From assembly GCF_904849725.1 (NCBI RefSeq), contig NC_058521.1:348562138-348626137 (forward strand): 64,000 bases of DNA. Direction: 5' to 3'. Source of the stretch: Hordeum vulgare subsp. vulgare. Its lineage: Eukaryota; Streptophyta; Magnoliopsida; Poales; Poaceae. Positions 21,667 to 34,639 of the stretch are shown here, one piece after another. The position numbers and the translations under genes were made by a program. Every line of letters starts with the position of its first letter. Positions within the stretch are counted from its first letter, which is position 1. The notes under the pieces are model-generated. The model made no database searches. It saw only the letters and a list, made by a program, of their open reading frames with translations, and had not been told where the DNA came from.

Positions 21667-24500
21667 ATCATCCCCAAGTTTAATTTTTGGTCGTCCTCGA
21701 GTAGGTAAATGATAAAAACAGAATTTTGATGTCACATGCTAACCAATATGTAATCTCTTGCATGTGTGGTCATTAAGAAACGACGAATTAACAAACATCA
21801 ACATAGTAATATTTATTAGCATAAGCAACAAAATCATCAATGTTTTATCTTTCATATTAGCAAAGCATGGCTCCATATTCACCACATTAATGCAAATGTC
21901 AAGCACCACGGTGTCCAAGTTAGGCAATTGGATCTTACTCTTCCAATGTGAATCGACTATTTATTCTTCACGCAATACAAGAGCCTGAACCGTGGAGATA
22001 GCATAAGGATGGAATAGAATATGGTGGTAGATATCAATTGGGAAAAAAGTGGAGAAGATAGTCTCACATCAACTCGGCATCCCACGTGCTATGGAGATGC
22101 ACATCGGTAGATTTTAATGCAAGGAGTGGTGATTTCCATGCAAATGATGCACTAGAGCTGTAAGTGTATGAAAGCTCAAATGAAGCTAAGTGGGGTGTGC
22201 ATCAAAATTGCTTGCTCATGAAACCTCGAGCATTTGAGGAAGCCCATCATCGGAATATGCAAGCCAAGTTTACAATAATGAAAAAGTGATTCCCACTAGC
22301 ATATAAGAATTACATATCATGAGACTCTCAATATGAAGAACAAGGTGACACTTTGAGGCACAAGTGTGGTAAAGGATAGTAGCAAAGTCTCCCCTCTCTC
22401 TTTTCCTCTAATTCATCTTATTCATTTTTTTCATTTTTTATATGGTGGGCTTAATTGGACTCCCTCCATTTTTATTTTTCGTCTAGAGTATCATCCCAAC
22501 TTGTGGGGGAATCATAGTCGCCATCATCCTTTCGTCACTAGGACAATGCTCTAATAACGATGATCATCACACTTTTCTATACATTTCAACACCAATACCT
22601 TCGATATGAAGAACTATGAATCAATATGAATGCCTCTAGAAGTGTACCAGGATGTACAATGATCTAGTATGGCATATATCGGCAATATGATGAATGGTGG
22701 CTTTGCCACAAATGTTATGTCAGCTCTATATGATCATGCAAAGCAATATGATGATGAATGAACTAGTCACATCAGACGTGGAATTTGCATGGCAATATAT
22801 CTCGGAATGGCTATGAAAATGCCATCATAGGTAGGTATGCCAAGATGTAGGAAGGCTTATGCGTTATAGAGCGTATCATGCCACGGGTTTTGGATGCACC
22901 GGCGAAGTTTGCACCAATCTTCGAGGTGAGAATGGGCAATGTACGATACTGGAGAGGCCAGCATAATATTAGGAGGTGAGATTGCATATGTCCATGGTAC
23001 CACATTAGTCCTGAAGAACTCATATACTTATTACAAAATTTTATTAGTATTAGCACAAATGAAAGCACTACTCGCATGCTTCGAGGGAGAGGGTTGGGAG
23101 GAGTTAACCATCGCGCGACTCTGACTCAAAACAACACTAGGATTTTAACGAGGAATAGAAATGCTCACACTTCCCTGCCATGCGCTTTTAATATTTGACA
23201 AACAAGAAATTAACTCCGCTTATTACCGGTACTTCTATGAATCCCCAATTATGCACTCATACATTTGTTACATTACCAATTCAATAACCCACAATTTTTC
23301 TTTATGTGCTACATGATGGTTTTTATTATTATTCATTAATACCTATTATTGTTGGACTAGCCTTATGACCCATGAAAATTACCATTAGTGTTCATTAACT
23401 CACAAACAAATATAAGTGAAGAACGAGAGTTCAAATATTTCTATAAAATATGCATGCCACAGTGCTCAAAAAGATATAAGTGAAGTACTAGAGCAAGTGT
23501 TAAGCTCAAAAGATATAACTGAATCACATAGAGTATTCTAACAAATAATGATAAATGTGTATCTCTCTCAGATTGGTGTTTCCATCAAATGATGATTGTG
23601 GCGAACTAAAAATAAAAAGAAAACTAAAGCAAACGACGCTCCAAGCAAAACTCATATCATGTGATGAATAAAAATGTAGCTCCATGTGACATACTGATGG
23701 ATTGAGACCAAAGACGGGATGCCTTCCAGGGCATCCCCAAGCTTTGACGTTTGAGTCTTCCTGGAATATTACATTGGGTTGCCTTGAGAATCCCCATGCT
23801 TAGGCTCTTGTTGCTACTTACTCCTTTGTCCATCGTGATAACACCCAAAACATGAAATTTTCAATCATGCAATACTCCACAAAACTTTGTGAGATCCTAT
23901 AGTATAAGCAACATATCAAATACTTAGGTATTGTTGTCAATTGATTCATATTTCATTATTTCACAATAGATACTGTATTCTAACTTCTCCATGGCATATA
24001 CCCCTCGATACAATCCATGCATCATCAAAACAAGCAAACTATGCAAGAAAAAATCAGAATATGTCTAAAACAGAACAGTCTGTAATAATCTGTAACGAAC
24101 CTATAATTCCGTAACTCCAAAAATTCTGAACAACTAGGATGACCTGAGAAATTTGTACAGTATTACCGTGCAAATCATCCAGCTTAAATAGATGTTCCGG
24201 TAAAATCAGAGAAATTCTCCACTGGACATCAAAGTTTTTGTTTTTGCATCGTATCAATTATACTTATCATACAAGTCATCCAAAGGACTTACTTGGCAGA
24301 AACACTAATTTAATCAGAAAAACACAATCAATACAGAGGCAATAATCATATCATCAGACCAAAACGTAAATACAAAATAATAAATATAAGATAACTATTG
24401 GGTTTCCTACCAACAAGAACTATAGTTTTATGCCCCTAGCTAGGCATAATGCATAAGATCAAGTGTTGTCATCTTGCCTTATTATCATACAATTCTTATG
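21667..24500 (-). other. Non-coding interior of E5
   Basis: AT-rich, no supported gene. It contains only the family landmarks noted under E5; the short frames on both strands are unconserved. Confidence 0.55.
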
Positions 24501-25692
24501 TTCTTTCTCCCTTAATACGCACTAGCACATATGCTCGTGTGTTGCAACGGGTGAAAGAACATCATTTTCCTTGATTAATAAGTATGGATCAAGACCCTCT
24601 CTAACCGGTCCATGTCTTATATTTCAACATGGCATTTTTTTTAAATCCATTCTATTTGTGTAACTTCTTATTCTGCTTTCCACCTTCGTGAGTGGTGGTC
24701 GCAATGGTCACGAAACATGATCAATCTCAAGTCAGTGAGTATGTCCATCGCACAAACTACTTGTGACTCAACCATGGCACCACAAGAGAATGGTTAATAA
24801 AACTTAGGAAATGTTTTCGAGTAGCATAAACCATGCTAGCGTTGAAAATCATATGTTCGTTACACATTTTTTTTCTTGGTAAAACACTCCCCCATCAAAA
24901 ATGTGCATTGCAACAAGAAAGTTTATTTACTTGTACCTCAAAACATTCACTAACGCGGGCATGCAGGAAGGTGCATGACAAGATATGTAGAAATGGATAT
25001 CAACATTTTTATAGGGAAGCATATCAATAAGAAAGGAGCATTACTATGGTAAGGAATGGTTACTTCCGATTTGTTGGGCCAATCCCGTAAATCTCACGAA
25101 TCAAAGTAGATATTGATTGGGTTAAAAACGTATATTGAAGGAATCACGAATTTATCATTTTTAAAAACAAATTAATTTGGGCGATCAAATTAATGTCACC
25201 TCAATAGGGGCGCCTCATAATCTCACTTTCTTCCAACCAACATGTGTGCCTCATAATCTCAATTAATTGTTGACACGTACTGTCACTGCCACAATTTATG
25301 GAGTTCATTTTTAATGATTGCTTCTTATTTTCTAGTAAACTTAGAAGCATATAAAATTTGTTGCACTTTAATATAAAGTAGCGAGGTGGGACTATTAATT
25401 CATTTACTACTCTTTCCAAACATGTATTGTAGGATAGTTCGGTTGGTTGTGTGATTGAAACGGAAGTGAGAGGTTTGGAATTCGATTCCCTCATGGCCTT
25501 ATATTTTTCGCCCATGCAAGTGACAGCTGAAAAAGAAACCCAAAAAAGCACGGCCCACCTGGCGACGTATAGAAAATTCTTGGACGAACTAATTTTACTC
25601 GATTGCGGGTTTTGACTTCTAAAAAGTGAAGGATTTTTCTATAAACCGTACGACGGACCAAGAATACCTATTTCTTTTAATAGTAGGTATAG
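24501..25692. other. Unclassified interval between E5 and E2
   Basis: This 1.2-kb AT-rich stretch has no protein I recognise. It opens near 'gcacatatgctcgtgtgttg' (24523 on) and closes with a small inverted repeat (atacct...taggtat, about 25664-25690) directly at the point where the E2 LTR starts without its first 95 bp. The 25200-25270 part has two near-identical copies of 'cctcataatctca'. It may be a non-autonomous DNA transposon or a Helitron-like insert, but I cannot identify termini or a target duplication. Confidence 0.35.
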
Positions 25693-27058
25693 AAGGTACA
25701 TCACCGAGACGAAAATATCTAGAAACTGGAATTCTCGACCGAGAAACCAAAAAAGGCAGAAAAATCAACATGCTCCAAATGAACTAAAACTTTATGGAGA
25801 TTTTTATTGGAATATTTGAGAATTACTGGTCCATAAAAAACCACAGGGGGCACTTGTTGTCCACAAGGCAACAGGGCGCGCACACCCCTCTAGGCGCGAC
25901 CTAATGCCTTGTCGCCCCCTTCCTGGACCTCTGGTGACCATCATCTCCTATATGACGTGTTTTTACCTAGAAAAAAATCTTAAGTTATTTTTCGGGTCGA
26001 AGCGCCGCCGCCTCGAGGCGAAAATCTGGGCAAAGGACCTGTCGGTCTCCTGCAGAGAGATTCTGCCAAGGAAACTTCCCTCCGGGAGGGGAAACAAAGC
26101 CATCGTCATCACAAACGCTCCCTTCCTCGTGGGAGGACCAATATTCATCAATATTTCACCAACACCATCTCATGTCCAACCCTAGTTCATCTCTTGTATT
26201 CAATATTTGTCTCAAAACCTCAGATTGGTATCTGTGGGCTACTAATTGTGTTGATTACGTATTTTTGTTTATTCTTGTTGGATTACTTGGTGAAATATAT
26301 TATGTTTAGATCCTTAATTATTATTATTACACCTGTGATATTGAACATGTTGATGAGGTTTGAGTAGTAACTATTGTTCGTAAGGACATGTGAGAAGTAT
26401 TGTTATAAGTGGTCATACAAAGTTGGTATTCGTTTGATATATTGAGATATGTATGTTGTTACTTCTCTTAGTGGTGTTAAATGAACATCAACTACATAAA
26501 ACTTGACCATGTTATGGGCCTAAGCAACGTCATTATGAAGTAAAAACTATATGATGGGTTTCAAGAGTGAAAGAAGCTTAAACCCTAGTTTATGCATTGC
26601 TTCATGAGGGGCTGATTTGGATCCACACGTTTAATGCTATGGTTAGATTTATCTTAATTCTTCTTTCATAGTTGTGGATGCTTGTGAGAGAGGGTAATCA
26701 TAAGTTGGTTGTTTGTTCAAGTAAGAGCAGCATCTTAGTACCATTCCACCCACATATAAAATTATCAAAGTAGTGAACGCAATCAACCTAACATGATGAA
26801 CATGACTAGACATAACTTCCCATGTGTCCTCTAGAGCGCTTGCTTTATATAAGAGTTCTTTCAGGCATGTCCTTTTCTATAAAAAGGATTGGGATATCTT
26901 ACTGCACCTTTGTTACTATTGTTACTTGTAACTTGTAAGGAATTATCTTGCTACAAAACTATCTATCATTGTTACTTCCAGTACTTGCAGAGAATACCTT
27001 GCTGAAAACTGCTTATCATTTCCTTCTGCTCCTTATTGAAAGGAATACGATTGATACC
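25693..27058 (+). repeat. 5' LTR of E2, left part
   Basis: Collinear with the E0 LTR from its position 95 on (shared 'aaggtacatcac', then 'gaaactggaattctcgacc'). It has one copy of the block duplicated in E0. It is split by E3 at 27058/27059 and ends after E3 with 'ttgggtcatca'. Confidence 0.75.
27054..27058 (+). repeat. Target-site duplication of E3, left
   Basis: ATACC directly precedes the E3 5' LTR and recurs exactly at 33693-33697 after the 3' LTR. Confidence 0.85.
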
Positions 27059-28627
27059 TGATACTTATCCAACGTATCTATAATTTTTGACTGTTCCATG
27101 CTATTATATTATCTGTTTTGGAAGTTTTATATGCATTAATATGTTGTTTTATATTATTTTTGGACTAACCTATTAATCCAGAGCCTAGTGCCAGTTTCTG
27201 TTTTTCCATGTTTTTGAGTATTGCAGATAAGGAATATTAAATGGAGACCAAATGGAACAAAATCTCCAGAAAGATTTTTCTTGGACTAGAAAACACGTAG
27301 GAGACTTGAAGTAGGGGCAGGGCATCTGCCGGGAGGCCATATGCCTTCAGGGCTCGCCCTCGGGGGTGGCCGCACCCGCTAGCTTGTGGGGCCCCTACAG
27401 GTCTCCTAACCTTATTCTTTGGCCTATAACTTCTCAAATATTCCCGTATCGCCAAAACTAACCACGAAAATACTTTTATGCCGTCGGGAGCCTCTGTTCC
27501 CGAGAGATCCAATATGGGAGCCTTTTTCGGTAATCTGTCGGAGAGGGAATTGATCACGGAGGGCATCTACATTAAGTCCATTGCCCCTCCGATGATGTGT
27601 GAGTAATTCACCAAAGACCTACGGGTCCATAGCTAGTAGCTAGATGGCTTCTTATCTCTTTTTGATCTTTGATACCATGTTCTTCATGATCTTCATGGAG
27701 ATCTATCTGATGTAATACTCCTTTGTGGTGTGTTTGTTGAGATCCGATGAATTGTCAGTTTACGTTCATATTATGTATGAATATTATTTGAGTCTCTTCT
27801 GAATTCTTATATGCATGATTTCATATCTTTGTAAGTCTCTTCGAATTATTGGTTTGGTTAGTCCAACTAGATTGGTAATTTTTGCAATGGGAGAAGTGCT
27901 TAGTTTTGTGTTCAATCTTGCGGTGTCCACACCCAGTGACAAAGTAGAGGTAGTGAGGCCCGTATTGTATTGTTGCCATCGAGGAAAAAATGGGGTTTTC
28001 ATCATATTGCTTGAGTTTATCCCTCTACATCATGTCATCTTACTTAACGTGTTACTCCGTTCTTCATGAACTTCATACTCTAGATGCAGGCAGGAGTCGG
28101 TCGATGTGTGGAATAATAGTAGTAGATGCAGAATCCTTTCGGTCTACTTGATATGGACATGATGCCTATATGCATAATCATTGCCATAGATACCTTCGTA
28201 ATTATTTGCTTTTCTGTAAATTGCCCGACAGTAATTTGTTCACCCACCATATTATTTTCCTTTATGAGAGAAGCCTCTAGTGAAACCTATGGCCCCCGGG
28301 TCTATTTTCCATATTATATTTTCAAATCTATAAACCAAAAATACCAAAAATACATTGCTACCATTTATTTAATTTTGTTTCCGCAATCTTTTATATCTTT
28401 CTCTATCAGATCTCATCCTTGCAAATAACACTGAAGGGATTGACAACCCATTTATAGTGTTGGGTGCAAGTTTGATTATTTGTGTAGGTACTAATATTGG
28501 GGCCTTGCTTGTTCCTCCTACTGGATTGATACCTTGGTTCTCAACAAACTGAGGGAATTACTTATCTACTTCGCTGCATCACCCTTTCCTCTTCAACGGA
28601 AAACTAGCGCAAGCTGAAGAGATAGCA
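27059..28627 (+). repeat. 5' LTR of E3
   Basis: It starts TGATACTTATCC and ends GATAGCA. It matches the 3' LTR along its length by eye, for example 'aatttttga.tgttccatg' near the start and 'gggattgacaaccc' near the end, with scattered differences. Confidence 0.85.
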
Positions 28628-28638
28628 AGAAGGATTTC

Positions 28639-28657
28639 TGGCGCCGTTGTCGGGGAG
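28639..28657 (+). promoter_or_regulatory. Primer binding site of E3
   Basis: TGGCGCCGTTGTCGGGGAG lies 11 bp after the LTR. It is the usual Athila-type primer binding site of Triticeae elements (TGGCGCCGTTGCCGGGGA) with one change. Confidence 0.85.
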
Positions 28658-28860
28658 GATACATACCAAGATCAAGCCAACCAAGTACACATCATAAACT
28701 CATCTCTTGCGTTTACATTATTGGCCTCTTGTTTTCCTCTATCCCACTTCACCAATTTGTCGTTTTATTCACCTTTTTCTCGCTGGATCTCTTTTTGTCT
28801 ACTTGTGTTACCATCTGCCTTCTATTTGCTTGCATCTTTTCTTGCTAAAAACCTATTGGT

Positions 28861-29520
28861 ATGGATCCTCATCCACTTGCTAATATTTTCAAGAGATCCA
28901 ATTATGATGAATGAATTGCTAGTGAGTTGAATGTACTTGATTATCTCCATGAAGTTTTGCTTGAGATTCGTGAATCTAAAAATTGTGATGAAGTGATTCA
29001 TGATGTTTCCTTGAATGAAAAGCATGATTGAAATGATGTTACTACAAATTATATTAATGTCAATTATGTTAATGATATGCAAAACTACAAGCTTGGGGAT
29101 GAATATGATCTTCAAAATTTATTTAGTACTCTTGATGAATATGATACCGAAAGTGGGTTTGTAAGAGTGTCAACTTTAGGTAAAAAGAATCCCACATATT
29201 TGGAGAGTGTTTAGTGTTATCAATTTTTTGATAAAAGTGGGTTTGGAGAGGTCTTGACTTCAGTTAATGATAATCCCACTATTTTGGAAGAGTGTCAACT
29301 TTGCATGCATGTGGACCATGAAGATAAAGTTTTATATGATAGTTATATTGTTGAATTCCTTCATTATTCTACTGAGATTTATTATGAGGGAGGAACATAT
29401 CCTTGTAGGGATTGCAATAATATCAAGTTTCCTCTCTATGTGTTTAAAGTTTGGAAGTTATGCTCGTGTTTTCCTTCCTATGCTAGTTGATTCTTGTTCC
29501 ATAAATTGTTTGCTCACATA
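28861..29520 (+). pseudogene. Degenerate reading frame of non-autonomous E3
   Basis: One main frame starts MDPHPLANIFKRSNYDE at about 28861 and continues with ELNVLDYLHEVLLEIRESKN, NYINVNYVNDMQNYKLGD and, after 29254, HEDKVLYDSYIVEFL and YEGGTYPCRDCNNIKFPLY. It is interrupted by stops near 28910, 29030 and 29213. Similar text occurs, from memory, in other Triticeae non-autonomous Athila-type elements. I do not know a function and cannot match it to gag, protease or RT. The conserved tail suggests it was once translated. Confidence 0.5.
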
Positions 29521-32087
29521 ATCCCCATGTAGAGGAAGTGGGTTAGACTTAAATGTGCTTTTCATGCTATTCATGATTCTCTTTTGCATATCTGAATTAC
29601 TAATTTTTATCCGAGCATCATTGAAATCATCATGCCTAGCTTGGAGTGTTAAACAATAGCGCTTGTTGGGAGGCAACCCAATTTATTTTTTGTGTTTTTG
29701 TGTTTGCTTCATTTTTTGAGTGCTGCACACATTATTACCTCTGTAATAATTATGTTTTCTTGTTTTAGTTAGTGTTTTATCCAAGTAAGACCTTTGGGAT
29801 GGTCTATGGTGTTTACAAGTTGATTTTGTTGAAGAACAAAAACTTTCTCTCTCAGTCCAGGCATTTTCTACATTCACTGAAACGTGCTTTTGATCTGAAT
29901 TTTTTACACAAGATTGGTTTAAAAATTAACCAGATTTGCCTATGTTTCAGAATTTTTGGAGTTACATAAGTATTCAAAGTAAAAAGATTGTTACACATTG
30001 TTCTGTTTTTGACAGATTCTGTTTTCTTTGTGTTGTTTGCTTATTTTGATGAATCTATGGGTTGTATCGGGGGTATGAACCATGGAGAAGTTGAAATATA
30101 TTAAAATTACATCAATATCAATAAAGAATGAGTTCACAAGAGTACCTAAAGTGATAACTTATTTTTCTTATAGTAATGGATCTCATGAGTTTTCTGTTGA
30201 GTTTTGTGTTGTGAAGTTTTCAAGTTTTGGGTAAAGATTTGATGGAATATGGAATAAGGAGTGCCATGAGACTAAGCTTGGGGATTCCCAAGCCATATTC
30301 AAGGCTACCAAAGAGACTGAGCTTGGGGATGCCCCGGAAGGCATCCCCTCTTTCGTCTTCAATCCATAGGTAAATTTACTTGAGGCTATATTTTTATTCA
30401 CCACATGATATGTGTTTTTCTTGGAGCGTCCTGTATGATATGAGTCTTTACTTTTTAGTTTGCCACAATCATCCTTTCTGCACACATGTTTTGAGAGATA
30501 GACACGCTGAATCGTGAATTTATTAGAAAACTCTTTGTGCTTCACTTATATCTTTTGAGCTAGGCAATGATGCTCTAGTGCTTCACTTATATCTTTTAGA
30601 GCACGGCGGTATTGTGTCTTATAAGAAATTATTAAACTCACAGACCTCACTTATATTGTTTTGAGAGTTCTTTAAACAACATGGTAATTGGTTTAGGTTA
30701 TGAATTTAGTCCTAATATAATAGGCATCCAAGAGGGATATAATAAAAACTTTCATATTAAGTGCATTGAAGATGATGAGAAGTTTGATTCCTTGCATATA
30801 GTTTTGTGATATGAAGATGGTAATATGAGAGTCATGCTAGTAAGTAATTGTAAATTATAAGAAATACTTGTGTTAAAGCTTGTGATTCCCGTAGCATGCA
30901 GGTATGGTGAACTGTTATGTGATGAAGTCGGAGCATTATTTGTTTAAAGATTGTCAACCTTTGTGTGGAGATCGAGATCACGCGATGGTTAACTTGTACC
31001 AACCATCGCCGGTACACTAAACCCAGCTTCCTCAAAACAGCCACCATATATTTTCCTCAAAACAGCCACCATATCTACCTATTATGGCATTTTCATAGCC
31101 ATTCTGAGATATATTGCCATGCAACACCACTGCCTCGTTTTATGACACGCACCATCACTTCCATATTGCTTATAGAGTCATACTTTGTTCTAGATATCGA
31201 GTTGTAATCTTTTGAGTTGTAAGTAAATAAAAGTGCGATGATTTGCATTATCCCGTGTGAGAAAAGGATGACGGAAGCTATGAATCCCTCACAAGTTAGG
31301 ATGAGTCTCCGGACATCACAAAAAATAAAAGAGGCCAGCGAAGCCCAAAAAAAGAGGCCATAGAAGCCTATGCAAAAAAAGAAAAAAAGGAAAAAAAGAG
31401 AGAAAAAGAGAAGGGAAAATGCTACTATCTTTCTTCACACTTGTGCTTCAAAGTAGCACTATGTTCTTCATAGAGAGTCTCCTATTTTGCGACTTTCATA
31501 TAACTAGTGGTATTACATCTTTTGCACAACCACTTAGTTTTCTTTTCGAGCTTTAATACACTTATAGCTCTAGTGCATTTGTTGCATGGCAATCCCTACT
31601 CACTCACTTTAATATCTATTTATGGGCATCTCCATAGCCCATTGATATGCCTAGTTGATGTTAGACTATCTTCTTCCTTTCTTTTTTTGCAATCTCCACC
31701 ACCATCTATTCCACCTATAGTGCTATATCCATGGCTCAAGCTCATGTATTGCGTGAGAGTTGAAAAGGTTTGAGAACAGAAAAAGTGTGAAACAATTTCT
31801 TGATTTTCACCGGGGTTGTGCATGATTTAGATAGTTTGTGTGGTGAAGATAGAGCATATCGAGACCATATGATTTTGTAGGGATAACTTTCTAAGACCAT
31901 GTTATTTTGAAAGGAAGCAATTACCTTATTAGTATGATTGAAGTACTATCGTTTCTGTGTCAATATTAGACTTTTGTTTTGAAACTTATGGATCTAAATA
32001 TTCATGCCACATTAGAGAGTATTACATGGATAAATATGTTAGGTAGCATTCCACATCAAAAATTCTGTTTTTATCATTTACCTACTC
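29521..32087 (+). other. Non-coding interior of E3
   Basis: Contains ttgttgggaggcaaccc (about 29663-29682), 'cttggggatgccccgg' near 30318, and an A-rich run at 31320-31420. No gene is supported. Confidence 0.6.
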
Positions 32088-32119
32088 GAGGATGTGCGGG
32101 AATTAAGCTTGGGGATGCT
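32088..32119 (+). promoter_or_regulatory. Polypurine tract of E3
   Basis: The text 'cgaggatgtgcgggaatt' then 'aagcttggggatgct' abuts the 3' LTR, as in E1. Confidence 0.7.
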
Positions 32120-33692
32120 TCATACGTCTCCAACGTATCTATAATTTTTGATTGTTCCATGCTATTATATTATCTGTTTCGGATGTTTTATATGCATTAA
32201 TATGTTGTTCTATATTATTTTCGGGACTAACCAATTAATCTAGAGCCTAGTGCATATTTCTGTTTTTTCCATGTTTTTGAATATTGTAGATAAGGAATAT
32301 TAAACAGAGTCCAAACGGAACAAAATCTCCGAAAAGATTTTTCTTGGACCAGAAGACACCCAGGAAACTTGGAGTAGGGGCAGGGCATCTACCAGGAGGC
32401 CACAAGCCTACAGGGCGCGCCGTGGGGGTGGTCGCGCCGCCTAGCTTGTGGGCCCCCTGCAGGTCTCCTAACCCTATCCTTTGGCCTATAAATTCCCAAA
32501 CATTCCCGTATTGCCAAAAAAGCCACGAAAATACTTTTACCCCGCCGGGAGCCTATGTTCCCGAGAGATCCAATCTGGGAGCCTTTTCCGGTAATCTGCC
32601 GGAGAGGGAATAGATCACGGAGGGCATCTACATCAACTCCATTGCCCCTATGATGATGTGTGAGTAGTTCACCACAGACCTACGGGTCCATAGCTAGTAG
32701 CTAAATGGCTTCTTATCTCTCGTTGATCTTCAATACCAAGTTCTTCATGATCTTCATGGAGATCTATACGATGTAGTACTCTTTTGCGGTATGTTTGTCG
32801 AGATCAGATGAATTGTGAGTTTATGTTCAGATTACCTATGAATATTATTTGAGTCTCTTCTGAATTCTTATATGCATGATTTCATATCTTTGCAAGTCTC
32901 TTCGAAATATTGGTTTGGTTTGGCCAACTAGGTTGGTAATTCTTGAAGTGGAAGAAGTCCTTAGTTTTGGGTTCAATCTTGCGGCGTCGTCACCTAGTGA
33001 CAAAGTAGGGGTAGCGAGGCACGTATTATATTTTTGCCATCGAGGATAAAAGATGGGGTTTTCATCATATTGCTTGGGTTTATCCCTCTACATCATGTCA
33101 TCTTACTTAATGCATTACTCTGTTCTTCATGAACTTAATACTCTAGATGTACACATGAGTCGGTCGATGTGTTGATTAATAGTAGTAGATGCAGAATCGT
33201 TTTGGTCTACTTGATACGGACGTGATGCCTATACGCATAATCATTGCCTTAGATATCTTCATAATTATGTTCTTTTCTATCAATTTCTCGACAGTAATTT
33301 GTTCACTCACCGTATTATTTTCCTTTATGAGAGAAGCCTCTAGTGAAACCTATGGCCCATGGATCTATTTTACATATTATATTTTCAGATCTATAAACCA
33401 AAAATACCAAAAATACTTTGCTGCAATTTATTTACTTTTGTTTCCGCAATCTATTATATATATCTCTATCACATCTCATCTTTGCAAATAACTCTGAAGG
33501 GATTGACAACCCCTTTATAGTGTTGGGTGCAAGAGTTTGATTATTCTTGTAGATACTACTATTGGGGCCTTGCTTGTTCCTCCTACTTGATTGATACCTT
33601 GGTTCTCAACAAATTGAGGGAAATACTTATCTACTTCGCTCCATCACCCTTTCCTCTTCAAGGGAAAACCAACCCAAGCTCAAGAGGTAGCA
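32120..33692 (+). repeat. 3' LTR of E3
   Basis: It begins TCATACGTCTCC (TC instead of the usual TG) and ends GGTAGCA, followed by the ATACC duplication. Length about 1.57 kb. Confidence 0.85.
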
Positions 33693-33716
33693 ATACCCTA
33701 TATTTTTGGGTCATCA
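33693..33716 (+). repeat. E2 5' LTR end, with ATACC duplication
   Basis: ATACC (33693-33697) is the right copy of the E3 target duplication. The remainder through TTGGGTCATCA is the end of the E2 LTR, matching the E0 LTR end at 9636. Confidence 0.8.
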
Positions 33717-33727
33717 AGACTGTTTTC

Positions 33728-33746
33728 TAGCACCGTTGTTTGGGAG
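33728..33746 (+). promoter_or_regulatory. Primer binding site of E2
   Basis: TAGCACCGTTGTTTGGGAG is a decayed version of the TGGCGCCGTTGCCGGGGAG type found in E3, 11 bp after the LTR end. Confidence 0.7.
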
Positions 33747-33804
33747 TGAAGCACCTTTTTTAAGTGGAAATTGGTAAGGAAACATTTTCAGTACATGTTG
33801 GAAT

Positions 33805-34560
33805 TTGTTGTTGCTTGTCACTATGAACGGTCACACTTTTAGTGGCATGTTCAGGGCATCTTCGCCTAGAATGCAAGTTGAGGAAATTGTTCCTCAACCT
33901 ACTGAACCCACTAAAAATATTTATTATGTGATTCCTTCGGGTATGGTAGAGAAACTATTGGCTAATACTTATGATAGTTCAACTCATCCAGATTACCATT
34001 TGATATATGTCGATGAGATTTGTGGATTATTTAAGCTTTCAAGGTTACCCTAAGACAAAGTTAAGAAGAAAATTTTCCCTATATCTATGGAGGAATTAGC
34101 ATTAATGTGGTACAGGCTATTGGATGATATTGGATCATCGGACCAGAATAGCTTGAAGCTGGAATTTCATCAGAAGTTTTAACCTATGCATCTAATCCAT
34201 CATGATTGGAATTTTGTTTATAATTGTTGGCCTTGTGAATGAGAAAGTATAGCTTCAGCTTGCGGGAGGCTTAAATCTATGATGCACACCTTACACAACC
34301 ATGATCTCTCAAGGTAATTGATTATGCAAAATTTCATGCTTGACTTCCTCATGATGATTGAACGTTACTAGATTCTTGTGCTACTGGTTCCTATAATCTA
34401 TGAAGGATTAGAGAACATGCTTAGGCTACAACAGTGGTTAATAAAATTTATGCAGGACACCTAAACCTTCTGAAAAAATAAATGTTGAGCCTAATATTGC
34501 TATAATTAAAGATCTCCTAGTTGGTAATACTGATGTGCAAGTTATTTATGTCTCTGATGA
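33805..34560 (+). pseudogene. Gag remnant of E2
   Basis: The frame starting near 33823 reads MNGHTFSGMFRASS, followed by HPDYHLIYVDEICGLFKLSRLP and a stop near 34053. The downstream text WYRLLDDIGS, LKLEFHQKF, DWNFVYNCWP and GRLKSMMHTLHNH is typical of the Retrotrans_gag domain (PF03732-like) of Athila-type elements. Many stops follow, so it is inactive. Gag would form particles and bind RNA. The start codon choice is uncertain because of decay. Confidence 0.7.
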
Positions 34561-34639
34561 AGGTGCTAGAATTACAAAACGTGTTAGAAACAAACAATAA
34601 CTTAATACAAGTAAACTAGTGGTACGCACTACTGTTATG

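Larger units (their letters stand above)
20120..24500 (-). mobile_element. Athila-type LTR retrotransposon on the minus strand, 3' part (E5)
   Basis: On the minus strand the element ends with an LTR (20120-21666). Preceding it are the polypurine tract (complement of 'atcatccccaag' at 21667), a long non-coding interior, the GGCATCCC-type landmark near 23730, and the ttgttggtaggaaaccc landmark near 24395-24415 that matches ttgttgggaggcaaccc in E1 and E3. No coding region or 5' LTR is present to the right, so only the 3' half is seen. Confidence 0.7.
27059..33692 (+). mobile_element. Complete non-autonomous Athila-type LTR retrotransposon (E3)
   Basis: Two full LTRs of about 1.57 kb, a primer binding site, a short degenerate reading frame, a non-coding interior and a polypurine tract, flanked by the exact 5-bp duplication ATACC. 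It lies within the 5' LTR of E2, whose sequence reads through once E3 is removed. No protease, RT or integrase is present, so mobilisation required enzymes from a related element. Fatima/Wilma/Sabrina-like by LTR start; exact family uncertain. Confidence 0.9.
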
